Source: Streptomyces changanensis
GTDB lineage: Bacteria; Actinomycetota; Actinomycetes; Streptomycetales; Streptomycetaceae
Reading direction: 5' to 3'
NCBI RefSeq assembly: GCF_024600715.1
Contig: NZ_CP102332.1
Location: forward strand, 3,844,001 to 3,908,000
DNA: 64,000 nucleotides
Below are positions 17,546 to 26,425 of this stretch, piece by piece. Each line of letters begins with the position of its first letter. The stretch's first letter is position 1. Position numbers and translations under genes: made by a program. The notes under the pieces are model-generated. The model made no database searches and was not told the DNA's origin. It saw only the letters and a list, made by a program, of their open reading frames with translations.

Positions 17546-18280
17546 TCAGGCGGGCGCGCCGCCGAACTCCGCCAGTGCCGTGCGCACGATCTCGTCCAAC
17601 CGCGCGTGGTGCGCCCCGCGCCAGTACACGCGCTCGCAGGCGGTGCACCGGGCGAAGACGTCGTACGTGCGCCGCGTGCCGTGCTCCAGCCGCTCGCCCA
17701 CCTCGTCCTTGTCGGCGCCGGTCAGCTCGCCGTTGCAGGCGGTGCACCGGGTCCAGGGGGCGAGCGGCGGCGCGAAGCGCTCCAGCACGTCGCGCAGCTG
17801 CTCGTCGGGGCGGTGGCTGTAGACGTACGCGCCCGCCCACAACTCCCGGCGACGCAGCAGCCCGCGGTCGCGGGAGAGCATCACGCGCCGTTCCCGGGCC
17901 GACTGCGCGGCGAGCGCGGCGTCGCCGGCGTCCTGGCTCTCGTACGCCGCGTCGACGCCGAGCAGCCGCAGGCGGCGGGCGAGGGTGCCCAGGTGGACGT
18001 CGAGCAGGAACCGCAGCGGCGCGCCCGGTACCTCCTGGGGACGCTCCACGCCGTGGACCTCGACCTCCGCGCCCGCGGCCGGGACGTGCGCCGCGGGGAC
18101 CCGCTCGCCGTCGACCAGCAGGGCGCCGACCTCGGTGAGCGGCACGCCGAGCGACTCCACGACGTGGCCGAGCGTCGACACGCCGTCGGTCGTCACGGCC
18201 GTACGGCCGGTGCGGCGCGGTGCCGGTACGAACAGGCCCAGTCCGGGCGCGAAGCTGATGTGGATCTCCGGTCCCTTCAC
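17546..18280 (-). CDS. Mut7-C RNase domain protein with N-terminal ubiquitin-like fold
   Basis: A 244-residue protein. Residues 1-85 fit the Mut7-C ubiquitin-like domain (IHISFAPGLGLFV, then GVPLTEVGALLVDGERV), and residues 90-240 the Mut7-C/DUF82 PIN-like domain (FLLDVHLGTLARRLRLLGVDAAY, then LSRDRGLLRR) with its zinc ribbon of two CxxC pairs (RCTACNGEL and RCTACERVYW). The family is predicted to be an RNase on fold and acidic-residue grounds; biochemical data are few. The GTG at 18280 gives the full ubiquitin-like domain. The gene is monocistronic. Confidence 0.9.
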   Translation of the reverse strand: MKGPEIHISFAPGLGLFVPAPRRTGRTAVTTDGVSTLGHVVESLGVPLTEVGALLVDGERVPAAHVPAAGAEVEVHGVERPQEVPGAPLRFLLDVHLGTLARRLRLLGVDAAYESQDAGDAALAAQSARERRVMLSRDRGLLRRRELWAGAYVYSHRPDEQLRDVLERFAPPLAPWTRCTACNGELTGADKDEVGERLEHGTRRTYDVFARCTACERVYWRGAHHARLDEIVRTALAEFGGAPA

Positions 18281-18590
18281 GCGGTCAGGATGCCACCGGC
18301 CGCGCGCCCCAGCCAGGTCATTTCCCCAAGGCCGCCGCGCCGCAGCAGCCCGCGAGCCGACGCCGCCGCAGCGGCTCCCGCGGCGACGCCGCCGCGCAGC
18401 ACGCCCGCCCCACGCTGCCGGGCCCGAGGCCCGAAGGGCGGCGGGCTGCTGTCGAGGTGGGGATCGCCGACGGGGGCGAGCAGCAAGGAACCCCCTCGTA
18501 CGCGGCCGGTGGCCCGGCGGTCCGGCGGTGGGCCCGTCCGCCGGATCATGCCGCCGGAGGGGAGGAAGCGGGTTCGGTGCCCGCGGGCGG
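18281..18590. other. Intergenic stretch without a supported gene
   Basis: 310 bases of CGCCGC-rich DNA between two minus-strand genes. It has short inverted CGGCGGCG/CGCCGCCG blocks but no convincing ORF or terminator with an unpaired tail. Confidence 0.5.
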
Positions 18591-19028
18591 TCAGGGCCAG
18601 ACGAGGCAGTACGGCTGGTGGCCCGCCTCGTGCAGCCGGACCGAGAAGTCCTGCCACTCGTGCAGCAGCTGGTAGACGTTGTACGCGTCGCGCGGGCCGC
18701 CGCGGTCGGGGACCGTGGACCAGATGAAGGCGGCGGCGCCCACCGACTCCTCACCGACCCCGCGCAGCGGGTCGACGACGGTCGTCGGCAGCTTCACCAC
18801 CGCGTAGTCGGGGTGCAGCACCACCAGCTCCAGCGGCGGGACCCGGTGCAGCGGCATGCCCTGCATGCCGGTCAGCACCATGGCGGCTATGGTCTCCGGC
18901 TTGATCTTGGTGAACATGCCGCCCATGCCCAGCTCGTCGCCGCCGAGCTCCTCGGGGCGCATCGAGATCGGCACGCGCGCGGCGGTGGCGCCGTTGGGCG
19001 CGCCGAAGTACTTGTAGGTCACCCCCAT
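18591..19028 (-). CDS. Conserved-looking protein of unknown function
   Basis: A 145-residue soluble protein that I cannot assign to a family. Start at ATG 19028 (MGVTYKYFGAPNGATAARVPISM). It has conserved-looking features: a methionine-rich middle (ELGMGGMFTK, MVLTGMQGMPLHR), a beta-rich PPLELVVLHPDYAVVKLP segment and a C-terminal LLHEWQDFSVRLHEAGHQPYCLVWP with Trp, His and one Cys. There is no signal peptide. It is divergent from hemL, with the duplicated hemL start lying between. Confidence 0.75.
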   Translation of the reverse strand: MGVTYKYFGAPNGATAARVPISMRPEELGGDELGMGGMFTKIKPETIAAMVLTGMQGMPLHRVPPLELVVLHPDYAVVKLPTTVVDPLRGVGEESVGAAAFIWSTVPDRGGPRDAYNVYQLLHEWQDFSVRLHEAGHQPYCLVWP

Positions 19029-19279
19029 GCGGCCACCCCTGCCCCCCAGGGGATCGACCCCCATGGGCTCGCCCGGTGCGGGGACCCCCCGCTGTACGTG
19101 CTCGTCCCGCCGTACGGGTTCCCGCGTGGCGGGGTCGTCCCGCTGTCGCCGGTGTCTCCCCCGCCGGGCACGCTCGGGACCCAGATCGCCGGTCCCCTCG
19201 CCCAGTCCGCCACCGCGATGCATATCTCCACCCGACTGCTTGCTGGATGACGCGGCCCCCGCCGCGCGACCCGATCATC

Positions 19280-19348
19280 GTGTCAGTGACCTCCCCCGCG
19301 AGCGGATGGTGAAACACCTGTCCGCTGGAACGACCGGGCCTCTGACAC
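19280..19348. other. Two-part hairpin upstream of the hemL region
   Basis: Outer arms GTGTCAG (19280-19286) and CTGACAC (19342-19348) are perfect complements. Inside them AGCGGA/TCCGCT (19301-19306 and 19321-19326) encloses GGTG-AAA-CACC. It lies in the gap between 19028 and hemL and ends two bases before the ATG of the duplicated hemL start. It could be an RNA leader, a terminator or an operator. Confidence 0.6.
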
Positions 19349-19349
19349 C

Positions 19350-19475
19350 ATGGTTTCCGTGAGCTCTCCCTATGACGCCCCAGTTTCGCAGACGCGGAGG
19401 ACTGACGCCCTGCCGAAATCGAGGTCTGGAAACTCTGCAACTCCCGGCACAGCCGAGCAGGGGAACCCCTTGTGA
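19350..19475 (+). pseudogene. Orphan duplicate of the hemL 5' end
   Basis: A short frame starting ATG at 19350 or GTG at 19359 reads VSSPYDAPVSQT, which parallels the start of the intact hemL 299 bp downstream ([12 protein letters not shown]). Over the seven codons 19371-19391 versus 19670-19690, 17 of 21 bases agree and all four differences fall at third codon positions, so both were once coding. After residue 12 the frame loses similarity and stops at TGA 19473-19475. I read it as the displaced original or duplicated start of hemL, cut by the insert that follows. Confidence 0.65.
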
Positions 19476-19657
19476 AACAAGATCGTGAGGGAAGGCGTCA
19501 CGCCGAAGCAAGGCCACCGGCCTGATGTGGTGAAACCGGAGCCGTGAAAGGGAGCACGGCCCACCCCCGTTTCCCGCGGGACCGCCCCGCCGCCGCACTG
19601 GTGGCAGCGCCCGCAGCCCAGCCGTCCGTCCACTCGTTCTCGCAGGTCAGGACCCAC
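19392..19657 (+). mobile_element. Short insert with RNA-like folding between the two hemL starts; possible group II intron remnant
   Basis: 266 bases with base composition clearly less GC-rich than its surroundings up to about 19560. It contains several small hairpins with GAA/GAAA-type loops: GGGG-AA-CCCC (19461-19470), CTTGT-GAA-ACAAG just after it, and GCCGTG/CACGGC at about 19543-19562, which encloses an AAAGGGAG ribosome-site-like sequence. Such motifs are seen in the 5' domain of bacterial group II introns ahead of their reverse transcriptase gene. No reverse transcriptase and no canonical domain V are present, so it would be a remnant. An unrelated structured leader is possible. Confidence 0.35.
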
Positions 19658-20974
19658 GTGTCGTATTCATACGAAGCCCCAGTCTCACAGTCGCTCTTCG
19701 ATCGCGCCTCGCAGGTGACGCCCGGCGGCGTGAACTCCCCCGTCCGGGCCTTCCGCGCCGTGGGCGGCACGCCCCGCTTCATGGTCTCCGGTACGGGGCC
19801 GTACCTCACCGACGCCGACGGGCGGGAGTACGTCGACCTCGTCTGCTCGTGGGGGCCGATGATCCTCGGCCACGCCCACCCCGAGGTGATCGCCGCCGTC
19901 CAGGACGCCGTCGCGCGCGGCACGTCCTTCGGCACCCCGGGTGAGGGCGAGGTCGCGCTCGCGGAGGAGATCGTGGCGCGGGTGGCGCCGGTCGAGCAGG
20001 TGCGGCTGGTGTCCAGCGGCACCGAGGCCACCATGTCGGCGATCCGCCTGGCCCGCGGCTACACCGGCCGCAGCAAGGTGATCAAGTTCGCGGGCTGTTA
20101 CCACGGTCACGTCGACGCGCTGCTGGCCGCGGCCGGCTCCGGCGTCGCCACGCTCGGCCTGCCCGACACTCCCGGCGTCACGGGGGCGCAGGCGGGCGAC
20201 ACGATCGTGCTGCCGTACAACGACCTGGAGGCCGTGCAGGAGGCGTTCCACCGCCATCCCGGCGAGATCGCCTGCGTGATCACCGAGGCGTCCCCCGGCA
20301 ACATGGGCGTCGTCCCGCCCCGCCCCGGCTTCAACCAGGGCCTCAAGGACGCCTGCGCGAAGAACGGCGCCCTGTACATCTCCGACGAGGTCATGACGGG
20401 CTTCCGCACCTCGAAGGCCGGCTGGTACGGCGTCGACGGCGTCACGCCGGACCTGCTGACCTTCGGCAAGGTCATGGGCGGCGGCTTCCCGGCCGCGGCG
20501 TTCGGCGGTCGCGCCGACGTGATGGCGCACCTGGCGCCGGCCGGCCCGGTCTACCAGGCGGGCACCCTCTCGGGTAACCCGGTAGCCACCGCCGCGGGCC
20601 TGGCGCAGCTGCGGCTGCTGGACGACGCCGCGTACGCCCGCGTCGACGCGGTGTCGCGGGAGATCCAGGGCCTGGTGACGGACGCGCTCACCAAGGAGGG
20701 CGTGGCGCACCGGCTGCAGAACGCGTCCAACATGTTCTCGGTCTTCTTCGCCGACCGCGAGGTCCGCGACTACGAGGACGCCAAGCGGCAGGAGTCCTTC
20801 CGCTTCACCGCCTTCTTCCACTCGATGCTGGCGCAGGGCGTCTACCTGCCGCCGTCGGCGTTCGAGTCGTGGTTCGTCTCCACGGCCCACGACGAGCGCG
20901 CCGTCGAGCGGATCGCCGCCGCGCTGCCGGCGGCCGCCCGTGCCGCCGCGGAGGCGACGGAGGGCGCCGCATGA
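19658..20974 (+). CDS. hemL: Glutamate-1-semialdehyde 2,1-aminomutase
   Basis: A 438-residue PLP enzyme that converts glutamate-1-semialdehyde to 5-aminolevulinate in the C5 haem pathway, feeding hemB. The class III aminotransferase fold is complete: [60 protein letters not shown] and the PLP lysine in [13 protein letters not shown] near residue 270. The GTG at 19658 ([14 protein letters not shown]) has AGGA about 6 bases upstream and matches where family members begin. A duplicate of this 5' end lies 299 bp upstream. It overlaps the next gene by 4 bases (ATGA). Confidence 0.97.
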   Translation: MSYSYEAPVSQSLFDRASQVTPGGVNSPVRAFRAVGGTPRFMVSGTGPYLTDADGREYVDLVCSWGPMILGHAHPEVIAAVQDAVARGTSFGTPGEGEVALAEEIVARVAPVEQVRLVSSGTEATMSAIRLARGYTGRSKVIKFAGCYHGHVDALLAAAGSGVATLGLPDTPGVTGAQAGDTIVLPYNDLEAVQEAFHRHPGEIACVITEASPGNMGVVPPRPGFNQGLKDACAKNGALYISDEVMTGFRTSKAGWYGVDGVTPDLLTFGKVMGGGFPAAAFGGRADVMAHLAPAGPVYQAGTLSGNPVATAAGLAQLRLLDDAAYARVDAVSREIQGLVTDALTKEGVAHRLQNASNMFSVFFADREVRDYEDAKRQESFRFTAFFHSMLAQGVYLPPSAFESWFVSTAHDERAVERIAAALPAAARAAAEATEGAA

Positions 20975-21660
20975 GCGGGGTGCGACCGGAGGACGTGACC
21001 GTCGTCCACCTCATGCGCCACGGCGAGGTGCACAACCCCGACGGCGTCCTCTACGGCCGCCGCGCCGGGTACCACCTGTCCGAGCTGGGGCGCCGCATGG
21101 CCGACCGGGTCGCCGAGCACCTGGCGGGCCGGGACGTCACGTACGTCGTGGCCTCCCCGCTGGAGCGGGCGCAGGAGACGGCGACGCCGATCGCGAAGAC
21201 GCACGGTCTGGACCTGGCCACCGACGAGCGGCTGATCGAGGCGGGCAACGTCTTCGAGGGGAAGACCTTCGGCGTCGGGGACGGCGCGCTGCGCAGGCCC
21301 GGCAACTGGCGCCACCTGACCAACCCGTTCCGGCCGTCCTGGGGGGAGCCGTACATCGACCAGGTCGTCCGGATGACGGGCGCCCTGAACGCGGCGCGCG
21401 ACGCGGCGCGGGGGCACGAGGCGGTGTGCGTCAGCCACCAGCTGCCCATCTGGATCGTGCGGAGCTTCGTCGAGCGGCGCAGGCTGTGGCACGACCCGCG
21501 GCGCCGGCAGTGCACGCTTGCGTCGCTGACGACCTTCACGTACCACGGCGACAGGATCGTTTCGGTCGGTTACTCCGAGCCCGCGCGCGATCTGGTTCCG
21601 CCCCACCTGCTGGCGGGCGCCAGGCCGGTGAAGGGAAAGCCGAAGGCATTCGGCGCGTGA
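20971..21660 (+). CDS. Histidine phosphatase (phosphoglycerate mutase-like) family protein
   Basis: A 229-residue branch-2 histidine phosphatase. The phosphate-accepting histidine is in [13 protein letters not shown] near residue 17, followed by the conserved [10 protein letters not shown]; the second histidine is in [13 protein letters not shown]. These enzymes remove phosphate from small molecules or proteins; the substrate is not evident. The ATG overlaps the hemL stop, so the two are translationally coupled, as is common for this gene pair in Streptomyces. It is cytoplasmic, with no signal peptide. Confidence 0.92.
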   Translation: MSGVRPEDVTVVHLMRHGEVHNPDGVLYGRRAGYHLSELGRRMADRVAEHLAGRDVTYVVASPLERAQETATPIAKTHGLDLATDERLIEAGNVFEGKTFGVGDGALRRPGNWRHLTNPFRPSWGEPYIDQVVRMTGALNAARDAARGHEAVCVSHQLPIWIVRSFVERRRLWHDPRRRQCTLASLTTFTYHGDRIVSVGYSEPARDLVPPHLLAGARPVKGKPKAFGA

Positions 21661-21966
21661 CGGACGCGGAGCGGGACGGTGAGCAACCGTCCCGTTCCGG
21701 CGTTCCGTTCCGGCGTACGTTCCCGGGCGCGTCCTCGTGCGTTCCGCCACGTGATTCGCCGGACGTTTTCCGGCGCCGGTATGACCGACCGTGTGACCGC
21801 TGTCGCCCGTGGTGGCGACCCGATACCGCGTGAGGAATGGGTGACCACGCGGTCACGCAGTAGGCGGTAAATCGTGTGATTATCGGCGGAACCCGCTTCT
21901 CCTTTTTCGCATCTTCCCCCGTGCCGGTCCGGACTCACGTCCGGCAGATGCCAGTGCGGATGGGGA
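21661..21966. other. Intergenic stretch before the deacetylase gene
   Basis: 306 bases containing GTGACC/GGTCAC half-sites (around 21793 and 21841-21856) and a short A/T-richer block near 21870-21910 that could be the promoter of the lipoprotein at 21967. Small frames here lack ribosome sites and family features. Confidence 0.45.
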
Positions 21967-23232
21967 ATGACGATGCGCGGAATCAGCCGAAGGGGATTGC
22001 TGGGAACGGGAGTTGGGGCCGCGGCCGCGCTCGGGGCGGCCGGCTGCGGCGTCCTCGGCGGGTCCGGCGGGGACGGCGGGGACGGCGCCGGCCGGCCCCG
22101 CGCGGGCGACGCGAAGGGCGGGAGCGGCGGGAACGCGGGCGCCGGCAGGCCGCAGGGGCGGCCGATCGGCGACGGCTCCACCGCCGACACCGGCAAGCAG
22201 CCGAAGCAGCCCGGCCGGCCCGCGCCGCTCGAACCGGGTCAGACGCCGCCGCAGTTCGTGGTCTTCTCCTGGGACGGCGCCGGAGAGGTCGGGAACGGCC
22301 TCTTCCCCCGATTCCTCGACCTCGCCCGCGACCACGGCGCGGCGATGACCTTCTTCCTCTCGGGGATATACCTGCTCCCCGAGTCGAAGAAAACCCTCTA
22401 CCGCCCGCCGAACAATCCCGTCGGCGCCTCCGACATCGGTTACCTCACCGACGCGCACATCAAGGACACGCTGGAGAACGTCCGCCGGGCCTGGCTCGAC
22501 GGTCACGAGATCGGCACGCACTTCAACGGCCATTTCTGCGGCGGTTCCGGATCCGTCGGGAAGTGGACGCCCGAGGACTGGCGCAGCGAGATCGACCAGG
22601 CGGTGAGGTTCGTCACCGAATGGAAGACCAACAGCGGCTGGACCGACCTCGACCCCCTGCCCTTCGACTACCGCGGGGAACTCGTCGGCGGCCGCACCCC
22701 CTGTCTGCTCGGCCAGGAGGCCCTGCTGCCCACGGCCCGCAAGCTCGGGTGGCGCTACGACGCCTCCTCGCCCGGCGGCCGTCAGGTCTGGCCGGACAAG
22801 CGCCAGGGCCTGTGGGACCTGCCGCTCCAGGCCGTGCCGTTCCCCGGCCACTCCTTCGAGGTCCTCTCGATGGACTACAACATCCTCGCCAACCAGTCGA
22901 AGAACTCCACCAAGGGCGCCCCCTCCCGTTATCCCGGCTGGAAGCGCCAGGCCACCGAGGCCTATCTGGCCGGATTCACGCGCGCGTACGAAACGAATCG
23001 CGCGCCCTTCTTCATCGGCAACCACTTCGAACAGTGGAACGGCGGTATCTACATGGACGCCGTCGAAGAGGCCCTGAAGGGCATGGCCGGAAAGAAGGAC
23101 GTGCGTCTGGTCTCCTTCCGGCAGTTCGTCGACTGGCTCGACGCGCAGGACCCCAAGATCCTCGGGAAGCTGCGCTCGCTCGGTGTCGGAGAATCCCCCG
23201 CGGGTGGCTGGAAGAGCCACCTGCGCGATTGA
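21967..23232 (+). CDS. Polysaccharide deacetylase-like lipoprotein with atypical metal motif
   Basis: A 421-residue exported lipoprotein. The N-terminus has twin arginines (ISRRGLLGTGVG) and a lipobox GAAGC near residue 26, suggesting Tat export and lipid anchoring. A low-complexity linker runs to about residue 90. The NodB-like domain then begins VVFSWDGAGEVGNGLFPRFLDLA and has the H-x3-H-type motif HEIGTHFNGH. The usual TFDDG aspartate pair is reduced to SWDGA, so activity may be lost or altered. The C-terminal NHFEQWNGGIY and FRQFVDWLDAQ are intact. It lies between the hemL operon and the cytochrome c genes, but nothing ties it to either. Confidence 0.82.
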   Translation: MTMRGISRRGLLGTGVGAAAALGAAGCGVLGGSGGDGGDGAGRPRAGDAKGGSGGNAGAGRPQGRPIGDGSTADTGKQPKQPGRPAPLEPGQTPPQFVVFSWDGAGEVGNGLFPRFLDLARDHGAAMTFFLSGIYLLPESKKTLYRPPNNPVGASDIGYLTDAHIKDTLENVRRAWLDGHEIGTHFNGHFCGGSGSVGKWTPEDWRSEIDQAVRFVTEWKTNSGWTDLDPLPFDYRGELVGGRTPCLLGQEALLPTARKLGWRYDASSPGGRQVWPDKRQGLWDLPLQAVPFPGHSFEVLSMDYNILANQSKNSTKGAPSRYPGWKRQATEAYLAGFTRAYETNRAPFFIGNHFEQWNGGIYMDAVEEALKGMAGKKDVRLVSFRQFVDWLDAQDPKILGKLRSLGVGESPAGGWKSHLRD

Positions 23233-23319
23233 CGGGACTTAGCCCGCCTTCACAAGGGGCTTTACGGGCAGGCAGGGGGGCGGGCAAGATCCGGCAAACG
23301 GCCATGCGAAACTTTTCAC

Positions 23320-23937
23320 ATGAGCCACAGCCGCGCCCCCCGAGGCATCCTGCTCGCCGCCGGCGCCATGGCGTCCGCGCTCGCGCTGACCGCGTGCAGC
23401 GGAGGCCCCAAGGGCACGTCCGGCGGCGGTGGCGACACCAACTTCGTCACGAACACCGGAGGCATCTCCACCATCGCCGAGGGCGAGCGCCCTGCGATCA
23501 ACGGGATCGCCGGCGAGACGCTCGACGGTGGCAGGCTGGACGTCGCCGACCTCAAGGGCAAGGTCGTCGTCCTCAACGTGTGGGGCTGGTGGTGCAACCC
23601 CTGCCGCGCCGAGGCCAAGCACTTCGTGAAGGTCGCCAACGACCTCAAGCCGAAGGGCGTCGAGTTTGTCGGTTTGAACACCCGGAGCACGGAGAAGATC
23701 CGCTCGGTCGCGTTCGAGAAGGAGTTCGGGGTCCCGTACCCGAGCTTGTACGACCCGTACGGGAAGATCATCCTCAACGGCTTCCCCAAGGGCGTCGTCC
23801 AGCCGAACGCCATCCCCTCGACCGTCGTCCTGGACCGTGAGGGCAAGATCGCCGCACGTTCCCTCAAGGCGCTCTCCGAGAAGGAGCTGCGCTCGATGAT
23901 CGAGCCGGTCCTCGCCGAGAAGGCCGGCGGGCAGTAG
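23320..23937 (+). CDS. resA: TlpA/ResA-type thioredoxin lipoprotein for cytochrome c maturation
   Basis: A 205-residue lipoprotein with lipobox LTAC (cysteine near residue 26) and a thioredoxin fold whose active site is WGWWCNPCRAEAKHF near residue 92. In System II it reduces the haem-binding cysteines of apocytochrome c outside the membrane, receiving electrons from CcdA. The cis-proline region is in NAIPSTVVLDREGKI. It is the first gene of a tight operon: ccdA starts 3 bases after its stop, followed by resB and ccsB. Confidence 0.93.
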   Translation: MSHSRAPRGILLAAGAMASALALTACSGGPKGTSGGGGDTNFVTNTGGISTIAEGERPAINGIAGETLDGGRLDVADLKGKVVVLNVWGWWCNPCRAEAKHFVKVANDLKPKGVEFVGLNTRSTEKIRSVAFEKEFGVPYPSLYDPYGKIILNGFPKGVVQPNAIPSTVVLDREGKIAARSLKALSEKELRSMIEPVLAEKAGGQ

Positions 23938-23940
23938 CCG

Positions 23941-24678
23941 ATGAACGAGACGGTCTTCAGCGGGGCACTCCTGCTCGCCCTGCCCGTCGCCGTCCTCGGC
24001 GGCCTGGTCTCCTTCTTCTCGCCCTGCGTGCTGCCCCTCGTCCCCGGCTACCTCTCGTACGTCACGGGCATCACCGGCACCGACCTCGCCGAGGCGCGGC
24101 GGGGCCGGATGGTGCTCGGCGCCGGGCTCTTCGTCCTCGGCTTCTCCGCGGTCTTCGTCTCCGGCGGGGCCCTCTTCGGCTTCTCGGGGCAGACGCTCCT
24201 GGAGTACCGCGAGATCCTGAGCAGGATCCTCGGCGTGGTCATGATCCTCATGGGTGTCTTCTTCATGGGGCTCATGCCGTGGCTCACGCAGCGCGAGTTC
24301 CGGTTCCACCGGCGGCCGGCCGCCGGGCTGGTCGGCGCGCCCCTGATCGGCGTCCTGTTCGGGATCGGCTGGACGCCGTGCGTCGGACCGACCCTCACCG
24401 CCGTCAACGCCCTCGCGCTCAACGAGGCGAGCGCCGGACGCGGTGCGCTGCTCACCCTCGCGTACTGCCTCGGCCTGGGCGCGCCGTTCATCGTCGCCGC
24501 CGTGGCCTTCCGCCGGGCGCTGGGCGCGTTCGGCTGGGTCAAGCGGCACTACGCCTGGGTGATGCGGATCGGCGGCGGCATGATGATCGCGACCGGTCTG
24601 CTCCTGCTGACCGGTGCGTGGGACGCGCTCGTGCAGGAGATGCAGGGCTGGTCCAGCAGCTTCCAGGTGGGGATCTGA
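23941..24678 (+). CDS. ccdA: Cytochrome c biogenesis protein CcdA (thiol electron transporter)
   Basis: A 245-residue polytopic membrane protein with six predicted spans, carrying electrons from cytoplasmic thioredoxin to ResA. The two redox cysteines lie in FFSPCVLPLVPGY (near residue 29) and GWTPCVGPTL (near residue 147), each next to a conserved proline, the mark of the DsbD/CcdA family. Its length is normal for actinobacterial CcdA. Second gene of the resA-ccdA-resB-ccsB operon, with gaps of 3 and 7 bases. Confidence 0.95.
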   Translation: MNETVFSGALLLALPVAVLGGLVSFFSPCVLPLVPGYLSYVTGITGTDLAEARRGRMVLGAGLFVLGFSAVFVSGGALFGFSGQTLLEYREILSRILGVVMILMGVFFMGLMPWLTQREFRFHRRPAAGLVGAPLIGVLFGIGWTPCVGPTLTAVNALALNEASAGRGALLTLAYCLGLGAPFIVAAVAFRRALGAFGWVKRHYAWVMRIGGGMMIATGLLLLTGAWDALVQEMQGWSSSFQVGI

Positions 24679-24685
24679 GGTCACC

Positions 24686-26425
24686 ATGAGCAACACCGAA
24701 CAGACCGGACGGCCCGGGGTGGACGCGGGCGACGAGCAGTCGCTCGGCGCCGCCGGCGAGCACCTGTCCACCGCCCCCGCCCAGGACGAGGAGTCCGCCG
24801 AGGTCGCCCTGCCCCGGCTCGGCGCCATCGGCTGGATCCGCTGGTTCTGGCGGCAGCTGACCTCCATGCGGGTCGCGCTGATCCTGCTCTTCCTGCTCTC
24901 CCTCGGCGCGATCCCCGGCTCGCTCATCCCGCAGAACGGCGTGGACGAGACGAAGGTCGACGCCTTCAAGAAGGCGCACGGCACCCTCGCGCCGATCTAC
25001 GAGAAGCTCCAGCTCTTCGACGTCTACGGCTCGGTGTGGTTCTCCGCGATCTACATCCTGCTGTTCGTCTCCCTGATCGGCTGCATCCTCCCGCGGACCT
25101 GGCAGTTCGTCGGCCAGCTGCGCAGCCGCCCGCCGGGTGCGCCCAAGCGGCTCACCCGCCTCCCCGCGTACACCACCTGGCGCACCGGGGCCACGCCCGA
25201 GGAGGCCCGCGGGGAGGCGCTGCGCCTGCTGCGCAAGAACCGCTTCCGGGCCCATGTGGCCGGTGACGCGGTCGCCGCCGAGAAGGGGTACCTGCGCGAG
25301 GTCGGCAACCTCCTCTTCCACGTCGCGCTGATCGTGATGCTGCTGGCGTTCGCCGCGGGGCAGCTCTTCAAGTCCGAGGGCGGCAAGCTGATCGTCGAGG
25401 GCGACGGCTTCGCCAACACGCTCAGCCAGTACGACGACTTCCGCTCCGGCTCGCTCTTCAGCCTGGACGACCTGGGCCACTTCAGCTTCGAGCTGGACTC
25501 GTTCACCGGCACCTACGAGACGGACGGCCCGCAGCGCGGCACCCCCCGCACCTTCGAGGCGGCCGTCACGTACGCGGAGGGCGGCGGGCCCGACAAGAAG
25601 GCCGTCATCCGGGTCAACGAGCCTCTGGAGGTCGACGGTGCCAAGGTCTACCTGATCTCGCACGGGTACGCCCCCGTCATCACCGTCCGCGACGGGCGAG
25701 GCAAGGTCGTCAGCCAGGGGCCCGTGCCGCTGCTGCCGATCGACGCCAACGTCACCTCGCAGGGCGTCCTGAAGGTGATGGACGGCTACACCGACAAGAA
25801 CGGGAAGAAGGACCAGCTGGGCATCCCGGCGTTCTTCGTGCCGACGTACGCGGGCAAGGGCAAGGGCGACATGTTCTCCCAGTTCCCGGGGCTCGTGTAC
25901 CCGGTGCTGAGCCTCTCCGCCTACCACGGCGACCTGCGCGTGGACTCGGGCGTGCCGCAGAACGTGTACCAGCTGGACACGAGCAAGATGACCCCGTTCA
26001 AGGACGCGACGGGTGACATCCTGCGCAAGCAGCTCACGCCCGGCGAGACGTTCACCCTGCCGGACGGGGCGGGCTCGATCACCTTCGAGAAGGAGATCAA
26101 GGAGTGGGCCAGCTTCCAGATCTCCCAGCAACCCGGCAACGGCTGGGCGCTGACCGGCGCCGTCGCCGCGATCCTCGGCCTGATCGGGTCGCTGTTCGTC
26201 CAGCGCCGCCGGGTCTGGGTCAGGGCCGTCCGCGGTGAGGACGGCGTGACCGTCATCGAGATGGCGGGGCTGGGCCGGAGCGAGTCCGCGAAGCTCCCCG
26301 AGGAGCTGGCCGAGCTGGCGGCCGCGCTCCACTCCGCGGCGCCGTCGGCGCCAGCGGACGACGTCGTCGACCACGACGCCGAACCTGCCGAAGAGGCTGT
26401 TCCTGCCGAAGGGGCAACGCAGTGA
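24686..26425 (+). CDS. resB: Cytochrome c biogenesis protein ResB (CcsB-type haem ligation subunit)
   Basis: A 579-residue membrane protein of the System II cytochrome c synthase. Three N-terminal spans (including MRVALILLFLLSLGAIPGSLIPQ and VWFSAIYILLFVSLIGCILPR) and one C-terminal span (WALTGAVAAILGLIGSLF) flank a large extracytoplasmic domain of about 330 residues. It works with CcsB to deliver haem and attach it to apocytochrome. The ATG at 24686 is 7 bases after the ccdA stop; the C-terminal acidic tail overlaps the ccsB GTG by four bases. Confidence 0.95.
   Translation: MSNTEQTGRPGVDAGDEQSLGAAGEHLSTAPAQDEESAEVALPRLGAIGWIRWFWRQLTSMRVALILLFLLSLGAIPGSLIPQNGVDETKVDAFKKAHGTLAPIYEKLQLFDVYGSVWFSAIYILLFVSLIGCILPRTWQFVGQLRSRPPGAPKRLTRLPAYTTWRTGATPEEARGEALRLLRKNRFRAHVAGDAVAAEKGYLREVGNLLFHVALIVMLLAFAAGQLFKSEGGKLIVEGDGFANTLSQYDDFRSGSLFSLDDLGHFSFELDSFTGTYETDGPQRGTPRTFEAAVTYAEGGGPDKKAVIRVNEPLEVDGAKVYLISHGYAPVITVRDGRGKVVSQGPVPLLPIDANVTSQGVLKVMDGYTDKNGKKDQLGIPAFFVPTYAGKGKGDMFSQFPGLVYPVLSLSAYHGDLRVDSGVPQNVYQLDTSKMTPFKDATGDILRKQLTPGETFTLPDGAGSITFEKEIKEWASFQISQQPGNGWALTGAVAAILGLIGSLFVQRRRVWVRAVRGEDGVTVIEMAGLGRSESAKLPEELAELAAALHSAAPSAPADDVVDHDAEPAEEAVPAEGATQ

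Noticed and set aside
14868..17840. Open minus-strand frame of 990 codons spanning several genes
   Set aside because: Only its end (14868-15632) encodes a real SDR. The rest is antisense to the ATPase and secreted-protein genes and reads through GC repeats with no family features.
21679..21870. 63-codon frame between the phosphatase and deacetylase genes
   Set aside because: It is Arg-rich, with no ribosome site and no recognisable family; probably chance.
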